Notes under the pieces: model-generated | What the model was told of the DNA's origin: nothing | Seen by the model: the letters and a program-made list of their open reading frames with translations, nothing else | Databases searched by the model: none | Program-made: the position numbers and the translations under genes | In this document: positions 40,536-51,245 of the stretch, one piece after another | Position numbering within the stretch: the stretch's first letter is position 1 | Layout: every line of letters starts with the position of its first letter | DNA from: Amanita rubescens | Taxonomy: Eukaryota > Basidiomycota > Agaricomycetes > Agaricales > Amanitaceae | Length of the DNA: 55,862 bases | Assembly: GCA_015039365.1 (NCBI GenBank) | Contig: WION01000345.1 | Coordinates: 1-55,862 of the forward strand | Reading direction: 5' to 3'

Positions 40536-42209
40536 TCAGTTGAGCCAACTATCCTTTAGTAGCTCTTGTGCGCTCGGTCGCAGCTTCGGATCCAACGACA
40601 AGCATCTACGCAAGAATGCAGCAGTACCTGGAATCTCGCCCTCATCCACGGCTTCAAGGCTCCGCAAAATGTCTTCCAGAGTGGTTGGCGTAAAATTGCT
40701 GCTCGTGTGAAGAAGCGTGCCTAAGTGAAGATATTAATTGAGGAGAGTATGGCTGATGAGGTTGTTCTTCTCACCTTTCTCATCAAAATAGTTCCCCCGA
40801 TCCTCGCAATCTTTGAGGAATTCAGGTGGGAACGGCCCTAAGCACTCTACTATGTACTGCAAATGAAGCTCGTGTGAATAATTATTGGCGTCCTGGTAGA
40901 AGAGTTGTTGTTCGGTGAGAAGCTCGAACAACTAGGATGTATTCAGTATCAGCGGAGTGACGCAGGTAGCCAACACACAAGACAGCCGACTGTCCAAATG
41001 TCGATGGCAGACGTCCAGGGGTATCTGAGGGTGACTTCTGGAGCACGGAGTATAGATGGTTGAGGAAGATGCTCTCTTACGGGCGCGTCGACGGAAGTGG
41101 CTGTTCGGGTATCGTCGGTAAAAGTGAGTAACAGGCAGGATGTGCTCACCTTCGCCGTAATCCATCAGTCGCACTGAGATATCCTTAATCGATCCATTAA
41201 GGCTGAAATACGGTAGAGGTTGTGAACGTGAAAAGACGAGAGGTAAAGGTAACGATTTCAGGTTCAAGGGAGGGCCATAGATGGACGGAGGATTGGCCTG
41301 GATGAATTCATCTATTCTAGAATATGCTGGTTCAGGTATTGAAACGAGGATGTTCTCGGATTTAAGATCTTAACATATGATTGTCGGTATGGATAAAAAT
41401 GGGCGTTGGGTCAGACCCACCGGTGTGAATATACCCGCATTCGCGATGGAGGTAGTCCAGAGCGAGAAGAACCTGTTTTGTTATGCGCTTTGCAATGGGC
41501 AGTGTGAACCGGTTCTGCCCAGTCTCTCGAAGATTTGCTAGGCTTGAACTTAAGGCGTCCGTCACAAAGCATATGTGACCGCCAGCCGCGCTCTTGGCAG
41601 TGAAACAGTGTCGGAGAGTTAAACAGTGATTGAATCCGGGGCTGTTAGGGTTGGCAGATTGGATCTTCCGGAATACATCATATTCTAGTGAATGGCCCGC
41701 GACGATATTTGCAGTGGCTTGCGATGTCAAGATCTTCATGGCAACGAAAGTTCTAGTCTTCGCCGAGGTGTCACTGTATTGATATGAAATTTGTTTGATA
41801 CAAGTTGGAATTTATGAAGAACTCACAACGCGAGCCACACAGAGGAAGAAGCAGCCCAACCCAGCTGAATTCAATGATCAAAACAGGGTTGAGACCGGGA
41901 GACAGGGAAGCTCAGCGCACTTTGCGGACGAACTCATACTGTTTTAACGAACGTTTAACTGCAGCAGCAGTGACTAGTGAAGTATCCGAAGCCCTCCTCG
42001 AAAGTCGAGAGTAGAGGTTCCTCCGGGGGCTCGTCAATTCCTCCCATCGCGGTGGTCAGGACCTTGGGATCGATCGCCTTGACATCCTGTTGAAAGGACG
42101 ATAGTTCTTCTTGGAAACTTTCGGGCATTCTCTGCGAGGAAAGTAGCCGTCGGATGTGTCTGGAGACCGAGAGCGCACAGCGTGGAATATGTAGTTTGAG
42201 GAGCATCAT
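40536..42209 (-). CDS. SRPK-like serine/threonine protein kinase, probable frameshift
   Basis: Exons (minus) 41921-42209, 41830-41864, 41421-41773, 41150-41368, 40979-41100, 40775-40931 and 40536-40720, introns 47-56 bp, about 453 codons. The kinase core is complete: RKLGWAASSSVWLA (glycine-loop region), FVAMKIL (catalytic Lys), YIHTDLKSENIL (catalytic loop in the HTDLK form typical of SRPKs), RLMDYGEA (DFG equivalent), LRAPEVTL (APE) and AIDIWTVGCL. In exon 1 the frame of LLSTFEEGFGYFTS differs by one base from that of AAVKRSLKQYEFVRK; total exon length is also 3n+1. A one-base indel near 41970-41980 (real or sequencing error) would separate the N-terminus from the kinase domain. Substrate unknown; this family is greatly expanded in basidiomycetes. 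Confidence 0.8.
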
Positions 42210-42292
42210 ATATTGAGCTGTGAGTCACATGCCTAGCTTGATTGACGCGCCCGGCAGTCGCGCCACTAATGTTAACTCCAACTTCGGGGAAC

Positions 42293-42560
42293 GCTGAACG
42301 TGAACATTGATTATTACTTGTAAGTCACAGGAGGCATATCGATAATGATATCGATTAGGAGGACCCATCGCCGGTGGTGCATATCGGACATCTTATGGAT
42401 TCCGCACACGTCTGAATCCCACCTGTACTTCGCAGCTCTCAGGCAGCTGTACATTTTGGTCGTTGACAATGATGTCTGTCAACATTCTTGCTATCACCTG
42501 TCAGAGAAAGTTTGAACACATGCTCCAGATAGTCACATGTGTATATCGCTGGCGCTGGTC
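42293..42560. repeat. Direct repeat, distal copy (partner 43378-43637)
   Basis: Shares gaacgtgaacattgattatt, cagctgtacattttggtcg, ttgacaatgatgtctgtcaa and acacatgctccagat in the same order with 43378-43637, with about 10-15% differences and small indels. Confidence 0.8.
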
Positions 42561-43377
42561 ACGATCATCTGCGTTGTGGTACTAGCACTAGTAGAGACAC
42601 GCATCTCGACATTTATCCCACGATCACTCGATACCTTCCTCTTCCCCTTTCCATTTCGTAACGTTTCGCTTTCTTCCCATCTGTCGATTACTTTGTTAAA
42701 TTCTCACACGTCGTCAACTGACCTCATAATTCCTTTCCCGAACAGGTCTCTCACTTCGCTGATGGAGCGATAAACGATTAATGATCGATGGAGCATGATG
42801 AATGGACGTACGTTCCTTTTCATTTCATTATTTTTACTTTACTTCTCTTCTTCGATAGTTCTCGATCCTTCACGCTTCAACGCAATACCGCAGGACTGTT
42901 TCGGATCGATGTAGAAGGTTCCTGTTGCTGGATGATCTAGTGACGCGCTCTGTCTGAGGGTGGCAGACGTCTACGACACTCCTCTCATCGACTGAGCGCG
43001 TTCTTTCTCGGACGATTCGGCATGCCGACGATGCAAGGTCTTCTTTTTCATTTCATTACTTCAATGTTAGAGAATCCGCGCGAGGTATATACAGACTACT
43101 TCGTACAACGAATACAGCTTCTCTCTCCCGCCTCGCATATCATAGCCTGCTTGTGAAAGACTTTGCCATAAATCAACGACCGGTCCTTACATATTCGACC
43201 TTCCCGTCTAAAAGCAACAGACAGCCTCGAAATCGATTTTGACCCTTTCTCGTCGAAACGCGCTGAGCCCAATTTCACTATTTTCGTTCGAAATTGCCTT
43301 CGTTAACCCAATCTTTTTTTGCCTAGAAACAAACCGTGACCACAGCGTATAAAGCATCAACATTCGCCAGTGGAGAT

Positions 43378-43637
43378 TGAACGTGAACATTGATTATTAC
43401 TCGTAAGTCACAGGAGGCCTAGCTTGATTGATAATGATATCGATTAGGCCAGATGACGCATGACATCCGCACACGTCTGAATTCTACCTGTGCTTCGCAG
43501 CTCCCAGGCAGCTGTACATTTTGGTCGTTGACAATGATGTCTGTCAACATTTGTCAGTGGGAGATAAAGTGGTTATCAGAGAAGGTTTGAACACATGCTC
43601 CAGATGGTCACATGTGTATGTCGCTGGCGCTGGTCGA
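43378..43637. repeat. Direct repeat, promoter-proximal copy (partner 42293-42560)
   Basis: Ends 57 bp before the start codon of the gene at 43695, so it probably contains that gene's promoter. The distal copy may be a relic of a duplicated locus. Confidence 0.8.
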
Positions 43638-43694
43638 CGCGTATAAAGCGGTCGACATTTGGGTCCTTGTCTCAAGTCAACTAGGATCTTAATA

Positions 43695-44119
43695 ATGAGC
43701 AAAATACCCGATCGTTTTAAAGGCCATGTCGCTGTTAACATCTACAGCAGCAAGACGGGCAAGGTCGTCAAAGAATACCTCGAGAAAGAAGCGTTGAAAG
43801 ACTGGGCCGAGGCGACCAAAGGGGTCGACGGCGCCGAGTCCGCTGAGGTCGTGTTCAATAGTGATAGGTCTAGATTTCATAGCCTCCATTTCATGCTGAC
43901 ATACGTTCTCCACAGAGCGGCTGGTCATTCAGGCGGTACCGTTCCCACTGAGCCTTTCCACCTTGATATCGTCGTGAAGGATGGGGGCGGGAAAAATATC
44001 CAGACGAAAAACCCTCACACGAACAAGCCGACGAACACTGGCATGCATACATTGGCGCGGACAAGAAAGGCCTCTACGCCAAGGCGAATGCCTGGAAGAA
44101 GAGTCACCCGGGAACTTAA
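43695..44119 (+). CDS. Uncharacterised protein of about 125 aa, probable one-base frameshift
   Basis: Exon 1 43695-43867 encodes MSKIPDRFKGHVAVNIYSSK, then a Lys/Glu-rich helix. After a 48-bp intron, exon 2 starts at 43916 (AAGHSGGTVPTEPFHLDIVV). In-frame reading runs into a low-quality Thr/Arg-rich tail and ends at 44207. Shifting the frame at the A-run 43992-43996 instead gives YPDEKPSHEQADEHWHAYIG and ADKKGLYAKANAWKKSHPGT ending at 44119, far more protein-like. One missing A would explain this. Function unknown. Confidence 0.5.
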
Positions 44120-44439
44120 CATCGTAGGCATTGAAGTGCTCTCCTCTAGTTTTAATTTGGCTGATCGTATTGTACGAAGTGGCATTCTTCAATCCTACGT
44201 GTACTAGACCAAAGTTCTCAGCTTGATATTAGCTTCTCCCTTTATTTTTCGTGACAGTTTATCGGACGTGAAAGGGTGATGGAGACTTGATCCCCTGCTA
44301 CTTTTTATTCAAATTGTGTACTACCTCGAATCAACGTTGTTTGCATATCAAGGACATCATATGGTCAAGAGCCCGCAGCCCATGACCGTTTATTTGTGAC
44401 AGTGCAGTGGACTTCGACCCTCGCTTTGATGTATTATTG
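44120..44439. other. Intergenic DNA, nothing recognised
   Basis: Probably the 3' flank of the 43695 gene; no other feature seen. Confidence 0.4.
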
Positions 44440-44592
44440 TGGAGGTCGATGTTCTGAATCATTGTTCAATAGAATCTGAGAGATGCATATCAGAGTTTTT
44501 TGTGCACGGAAGAGCTTGTGACTCATGGCATTGAGGAAACTCAGACAAGACATCGTGTGACCGGAAAAACCACAAGTTGCTCAAAGATATTC
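44440..44592 (+). pseudogene. Gene X copy D, left part
   Basis: gatgttctgaa(t/c)catt through ctcaaagatatt matches gene X copies A and B, with several C to T type differences and one base lost from the T-run in the codons for SEFF. The match stops at about 44591, where the NB-ARC/TPR block begins, and resumes at 50002. Confidence 0.75.
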
Positions 44593-45104
44593 AATGACTT
44601 ATCAGTGGGCAGTGTTTCAAGAACCACACAAAAACAGGTTGTACACTTGCTATTGGACTACTAGGCATTTCTACATATGTATGTATATGAGATGCTGTCA
44701 TGTTGAAAAATGCAAAGTTGCACACTCAACACTTCAGTTTTCTCCATAAACCTTTGAGTCCCTTAATAAACTTATTTTTAGGTTGCAATGCAATGTGTTC
44801 AAGTTGTTTGCCAGAACTGGAAGGCTACATAAAAGGACCAATTAGAAGTAATGTGGGAGTTGGTGGGCAATGATAGAATACCATGGGCATGTCATCCTGA
44901 CTCTGCTCCTGCACCTGATATGAAACCTCTTTGAAATGGTGATGGGTACTGGAGATCTAAGATGTAAAAATCCGGATCTAGTATGAAAATTAAGTCAATG
45001 TGCATGTCACCTACAATGGGCTTTTGCTCTTCAGCTTGTTGGATCCCCAGCTGGTTGAAGGGTTTTGACTAAGCAACAAGAGATTAAATATAACTTGAAA
45101 GCCA

Positions 45105-48100
45105 TTATAAAGCCAAGGTCAGCTTGCTTAATTTACATACCATGTTTTCAGAATGATTACAGTCTTGCTGAATTGTCTGAGGAACTTGATTGGGAGAGGG
45201 TGGGTTAGTGCTACTAGTGAGATCATTTACATCCAGATGAACTGATTCTGGCTGCAGCTTGTTGGCATTTATCATGTCCAACTCCAGTTTCTCTGCCTCA
45301 TCCCACCTTCCCTGATTCTTGTAAAAATTGGCCATGCTAGTGAGAGTATCTGGGTGGTCTGATCCAAGCTCTTTTTTTGTTGCATCCATCACAACCATCT
45401 GAAGCTTCTCTGCCTCATCCCACTTTCCCTGATTCCTGTATGATAAGGCCAAGTTAGCCATGCTGGTGAGGGTGTCTGGGTGGTCTGATCCAAGTTTTGC
45501 TTTGAATGCATTCATCACATCCATCTCAAGCTTCTCTACCTCATCCCACCTTCCCTGATTCCTGTATGTTGATGCCAAATTGGACATGCTGAGAAGAGTA
45601 GATGAGTGGTCTGATCCAAGTTTTGCTTTTCTTGCATTCATTACATCCATCTGAAGCTTCTCTGCCTCATCCCACCTTCCTTGATTGCTGTATGTTAATG
45701 CCAAATTGGCCATGCTGGTGAGAGTGGATGGATGATTTGATTCAAATTTTGTTTTTCTTGTATTCATCACATCCATCTGAAGCTTCTCTGCCTCATCCCA
45801 CCTTCCCTGATTCTTGTATGTTAATGCCAAATGGGCCATGCTGGTGAGAGTATCTGGGTGGTCTGATCCAAGGTTTGTCTTTCTTGCATTCACCACATCC
45901 ATCTGAAGATTCTCTGCCTCATCCCACCTTCCCTGATCCCAGTATATTGATGCCAAATTGGCCATGCTTTTAATGAGAGTGTCTGGGTCATCTGAACCAA
46001 GCCTTGTTTTTCTTGCATCCACAACATCTATCTGAAGCTTCTCTGCCTCATCCCACCTTCCCTGATTCCTGTATGTTGATGCCAAATTGGACATACTGGT
46101 GAGAGTGTCTGGGTGGTCTGATCCAAGCTTTGTTTTTCTTGCATTCATCACATTCATCTGAAGCTTCTCTCCCTCATCCCACCTTCCCTCATCCAAGTAT
46201 GTTAATGCCAAATTGGCCATGCTAGTAAGAGTGGATGGATGGTCTGGTCCAAGCTTTGTTTTTCTTGTATTCATCACAACCATCTCAAGCTTCTCTGCCT
46301 CATCCCACCTTCCCTGGTTGCTGTATGTTGATGCCAAATTGGCCATGCTGGTGAGAGTGTCTGGGTGGTCTGACCCAAGCTTTTTTTCTCTTGCATTCAT
46401 TACATCAATCTCAAGTTTCTCTGCCTCATCCCACCTTCCCTGTTTGCTGTATGTTGATGCCAAATTGGCCATACTGGTGAGAGTGTCTGGGTGGTCTGAT
46501 CCAAACATTGTTTTTCTTGTACTCATCACATCCATCTGAAGCTTCTCTGCCTCATCCCATCTTCCCTGACTCCAGTATGTTGATGCCAAATTGGCCATGC
46601 TGATGAGAGTGTCTGGGTTGTTTGATCCAAGCTTTGTTTTAAATGCATTCATCACAACCATCTGAAGTTTCCCTGCATCATCCCACCTTCCCTGATTCAC
46701 ATATGTTGATGCCAAATTGGTCATGCTGGTGAGAGTAAATGGGTGGTCTGGTCCAAGCTTTGTGTTGAATACATTCATCACATCCATCTCAAACTTCTCT
46801 GCCTCATCCCATCTTCCCTGATTGCTGTATGTTGATGCCAAATTGGCTATGCTGATGAGAGTGTCTGGGTGGTCTAATCCAAGCTTTGTTTTGGATGTAT
46901 TCATCACATCCATCTGAAACTTCTCTGCCTCATCCCACCTTCCCTGATTACTGTATGTTGATGCCAAATTGACCATGCTGATGAGGGTATCTGGGTGATC
47001 TAATCCAAGCCTTGTTTTCCTTGCATTCATTACATCCATCTCAAGCTTCTCTGCCTCATCCCACCTTCCCTGTTTGCTGTATGTTGATGCCAAATTGGCC
47101 ATGCTGGTGAGAGTGTCTGGGTGATCTGATCCCAGCTTTGTTTTGAATGCATTTGTGACATCCATCTGAAGCTTCTCTGCCTCATCCCACCTTCCCTGCT
47201 GCCAGTATGTTGATGCCAAACTGGCTATGCTGATGAGGGTGGATGGGTGATCTGATCCAAGCTTTCTTTTTCTTGCATCAATGACATCCATCTGAAGCTT
47301 CTCTGCCTCATCCCACCTTCCCTGGTTACTGTATATTGATGTCAAATTGGCCATACTGGTGAGAGTGTCTGGGTGGTCTGATCCAAGTTTTATTTTTCTT
47401 GCATTCATCACATCCATCTCAAGCTTCTCCCCATCATCCCACCTTCCCTGATTCCTGTATGTTGATGCCAAATTAGCCATGCTGATGAGAGTATCTGGGT
47501 GGTCTAATCCAAGCCTTGTTTTCCTTGCATTCATCACATCCATCTCAAGCTTCTCTGCCTCAGCCCACCTTCCCTGATACAAGTATGTTAATGCCAAATT
47601 GGCCATGCTGGTGAGAGTGTCAGGGTGGTCTGAACCAAGCTTTGTTTTAATTGCATTTGTGACATCCATCTCAAGCTTCTCTGCCTCATTCCATCTTCCC
47701 TGATCCCAGCATGTTGATGCCAAACTGGCTATGCTCATGAGAGTTGATGGGTGATCTGATCCAAGCCTTCTTTTTCTTGCATCAATGACATCCATCTGAA
47801 GCTTCTCTGCCTCATCCCACCTTCCCTGATTGCTGTATATCAATGCCAAATTGGCCATGCTGGTGAGAGTGTCTAGATGGTCCAATCCAAGCTTTGTTTT
47901 GAATGCACTCATTACATCCATCTCAAGATTTTTTGCTTCATCCCACCTTCCCTGTTTCCTGTATATTGATGCCAAATTGGATATGCTGGTGAGAGTGGAT
48001 GGGTGATCTGATCCAAGCTTTGTTTTGAATGCATTCATCACATCCATCTGAAGTATTTCTGCCTCATCCCACCTTCCCTGATTCACATATGTTGATGCCA

Positions 48101-49765
48101 AACTGGCCATGCTGATAAGAGTGTCTACATGGTCCAATCCAAGCTTTGTTTTTCTTTGATGAACTACAACATGCAACAATTGTTCTTCCTCATCCCAGCT
48201 CCCTGCATGCTCAAATACCAGTACAAATCTTGCATATTCATCATCATAGTACCTGCTGTTCAACTTTAATTCCAATCCATGCAACACATTTGACCTAATG
48301 TGTGGTGCAAGTGATTGGCAGAATTCATAATTATCAGTATTCCAGTCAAGAACTATTGAACAGGACAACAGTGCTCTTGCTCTGTAATAGTGACCAGTTA
48401 CTTCTGCTTTTGGTATGCAGTTCCTACTCCAGGCATTTACTAGTAGGTGCATGGAATACAGGTGATTGTGACTCCTGACAAAAGAGAATGAGAGCAAAAC
48501 CTGGATGCCATCTAGAAATTGCAATTTGTCCCACTCCCCATGTTTTCCTATGAACACAGTTTCATCATCCAACAAATTCAATGATGATGAAAAATGCTGC
48601 ACATCATCCTCAATATGTCTTTTTATGTAGTTCTCAGCAGCTTTTTTGAAAAATTCTTGTGGTATATTAACATGATCTAGGAAAGCAAAAATCCTCAAGA
48701 GCTTGATGGCACTTTGTGCTCCAACAGATCCCTGTGAACTATCCTTTCCAGCTATGTCCTCCATCTTTTTCATGGAAATGTCCCATGTTCCATATGTAGA
48801 TGTCCCATAATTTGATGCACCCTCAAATCCTGGAGTATCCCTCATTAACTTGTTCTTGTATCTTATGTACAATTCCAAATAACTAGTGATGCTGCAACCA
48901 CAGGAATGCATATATGCTCCTGCTTGGTCAATGGCAAGAGGGATTCCATCCAATTGTGACACAAGCTGCTGTGCCAGATTATGGATATCATCATCTGTAT
49001 CATCAAGCATGGCTGACTTCAAAAGCAAGGAAATAGCATCTTCATCTTCCATGCCATGAACCTCCATTGAGTTCTTTGCAATCCTCTTCAACCCAATATT
49101 CCTACTTGTTATCATAACATTTCCTTCATTTCCTGATGGGAGGAAGGCCTCAACTACTGAGTAATGTCCATCTGCTCCATCATACACCATTAAAAAGTTG
49201 GGCCTTTGAGAAATCCAGTCAAGAGCAGATCTGGCTGAGGGTCTACCATCTGGTGAAGTACTGTAATTTGAAGATATTTGCATGAGTACAAATTCAATAC
49301 TTTTCTCTGATGAAGCATCAATCCAGAATATGTCAGAGAACCTTGAATAGGTGATCAGTTATTTTAAATTACTATATTAATGTGTAAAATGCTTACAAAT
49401 CAGAATTTTCTTCAATGAATTTAAGGCAAATCTGTGTCTTGCCAATGCCACCTAAACCATGCAAAAGGAAAAAAAATCTTTGGCCTCCAATATTGGAGGT
49501 AAAGTGATCTTTCAACTTCTGTAAGTACTTATCTTGGCCTGTAAAGAAAGCACTAGAATGTTTAATAGGGGGTAAAGGAGGTAGATCAATGTTGGAAGGG
49601 CCTGGAAGATAGTAGTTGATCTATGAGTCTTCATTATTGACAAGATTCAGGTGAAATAATGTTGAAATGCAATACCTCTATGAACTGGCTATCCACAACA
49701 ATAACATTCTGGTTTCCAGCAAAGATGCCACTGCTATTCACTACCTGAGGTGGATCTATTGACAT
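45105..49765 (-). CDS. NB-ARC/TPR STAND protein 2 (NLR-like), 23 repeats
   Basis: Paralogue of the protein at 22641-25259 with identical architecture. Exons 49676-49765, 49397-49620 and 45105-49341, introns 55 and 55 bp, the second in the same phase as in paralogue 1; 1516 aa. Exon 1 encodes the short leader (GNQNVIVVDSQFIE), exon 2 the P-loop GLGGIGKTQICLKF, exon 3 Walker B NFLMVYDGAD, NVMITSRN, DGIPLAIDQAGAYM and then 23 TPR-like 42-aa repeats. A C-terminal tail of about 50 residues (rich in Ser, Asn and Pro, ending SKLTLAL) is present here but missing in paralogue 1. The frame is intact. The gene lies in inverted orientation relative to the broken gene X copy that flanks it. Role inferred as non-self recognition or cell-death signalling by family only. 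Confidence 0.9.
45258..48149 (-). repeat. 126-bp coding minisatellite, 23 units
   Basis: The array is 2892 bp, equal to 23 units of 126 bp with one extra codon in unit 18 (an added Lys) and three missing codons in unit 23. Units vary more than in gene 1, but changes are again concentrated at a few positions: after DHP, after ST(Y), before MDVMN and in the linker. Adjacent pairs such as units 3-4 and 7-8 resemble each other, suggesting unequal exchange of multi-unit blocks. Confidence 0.92.
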
Positions 49766-50001
49766 GGTGGTCACAGTCTATGAAAGGTGTGGAATTGAGA
49801 CTTTTATGCTTGGAATAGACCAAAATGAGGTTACCTGATGGTAGTCAAGAAGCAAGTAATTGATGTAACATGTAACATGTCACACGGAACTTCGTGGACA
49901 AAGGCCATCGTTCGCAGATGGCGGATGGAACTTACTATATCAATCACATCTGGGGTGCTTCTGTGAGTGAGTTATATTTGGTCATCCAATGTCAATATTA
50001 T

Positions 50002-50220
50002 CTCGGAAGTCTAAGTGCTACTAAATATAAGCCTCTGAAGCGAGACGCATTGAAGTACATGCCAGTGGCTCTTCAGTCCATGGAATGTGTCACTGCAAAA
50101 AGGAAGCTGCCAAACGTAGTTATCGCACTAAATAAATGGGCTGACCATTCGGCGTATTTGGTTCGGGAAAGGTTCCGTCGAGAGGGTGGATGTGTTACGT
50201 GCTCCATATTTGCTAAAGGT
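50002..50220 (+). pseudogene. Gene X copy D, right part
   Basis: Continues the gene X match after the NB-ARC/TPR block: tcggaagtctaagtgctact, then aggaagctgccaaacgtagt and gctgaccattcggcgtatt. About 30 bp of gene X present in copy B is missing at the junction, and about 120 bp at 49885-50001 has no match in the other copies. Confidence 0.75.
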
Positions 50221-50259
50221 GTACGTATTTCAAGTAGGGAGAACAGGCTTCGTTCCGCA

Positions 50260-51245
50260 TTACGCGGGGTCCCACAATAAATCATTCAATGGAACGTCCA
50301 GTGCCAATTCCTCCGCCAATGTGACCTCATACGATATCCCACACGTGTACATTGGCGGACCATCCCCCTTTTGATTCGACGAAAAATTCTGTTCCATCTT
50401 TGGCAGTGAAGTCAAAGTTACCTTGGCTGGCCCGTTTCCCGCTTTTGTCGCCTCTTTCGAAGTTTTTCTCATCCGGGTTCGTAGATGCCCAAAAGGCGGC
50501 TTTTAAGATGAGCTTGGACATGCATGGAAGTGTGGAAAGACCGGTCGCCTGAGGGTGGGTTCTGTCATCTGTATAGGTATGTGCGTAATGTGCGTAAGAA
50601 GTAACACGAGGGGTACGAGGAGTATAAGGAATATGGTGTATGAGGAGTATTTGGTGCAGACGACCGGAGTGATCGAGTGGTTGTGGTGTCGGATGAGTCC
50701 ACATTGATAACAAACTCCCGGAAAGGGCAATAGAATCTGGATCAGGAGGTGACGAATTTAGATTAGCCGAAACAGTTGCATTCGTGATACATCATACGAG
50801 GATATAGTTCCTCCAGTGCGTTGGTCAACGTGTGTTTGAACAACCGATTGAGCATCAATCGGGTATCTGCTGATGGAGCTCGATGGAGGGTAAGTGCTCT
50901 TCGTCTTCTTCAACGTCTTCAGCCTCGCAGTATTCCTCGTCAATGCACATATCCTCAGCCTGGCCTGCAGCGCATCTTGCTTGTCGACGTAATCGTTCAA
51001 TTCTCTGTTGTGTTCATCCAGCACGGGTTGAACGAACCCTGGGCACAGAGCAGCTGCGATGTACTGGATTCTCTTGGGTCATGTGTATTGTGTAAAGGGA
51101 TAGCAAACGTCACGGTCGCAGAGAATGGAAAGAAATCGTCGTAGAGTTGCCCGAAGGGTGGTATGAAGATGGAGGCGGCGGGGGCTGGTCTACGTCGTTG
51201 ACGTTTTTTGCCTCGCGATCGCGGTGGTTTAAGCCTTAGGGGCAC
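50260..51245 (-). pseudogene. ORC5 fragment D
   Basis: Matches ORC5 from the stop codon back to about 53700 on the minus strand, with internal deletions. The last exon (LALDVPLNDLLWDPA-like) is followed by the MSK.IL.AAFWASTNP segment, the PNTPHTPYTPRTPR-like linker, and DPRESST at the far end. It reaches further 5' in ORC5 than fragment B. Frame is broken repeatedly. Confidence 0.85.

Larger units (their letters stand above)
42210..43694. other. Intergenic DNA holding a duplicated 270-bp segment
   Basis: No gene seen. The segments at 42293-42560 and 43378-43637 are direct repeats (described separately). The interval between them has AT- and CT-rich stretches and the words catttcatta repeated at about 42818 and 43048. 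Confidence 0.45.
44564..49884. other. CpG-depleted block 2
   Basis: By eye I find one CG dinucleotide (44973) in about 5.3 kb, while the flanks (44440-44563 and from 49885 on) have CG at ordinary frequency. The block covers NB-ARC/TPR gene 2, its introns and 3' flank. Arg codons are AGA or AGG throughout. Confidence 0.92.

Noticed and set aside
46213..46539. Plus-strand open frame inside the TPR repeat array
   Set aside because: It is the antisense of the repeat units and simply repeats with the 126-bp period.
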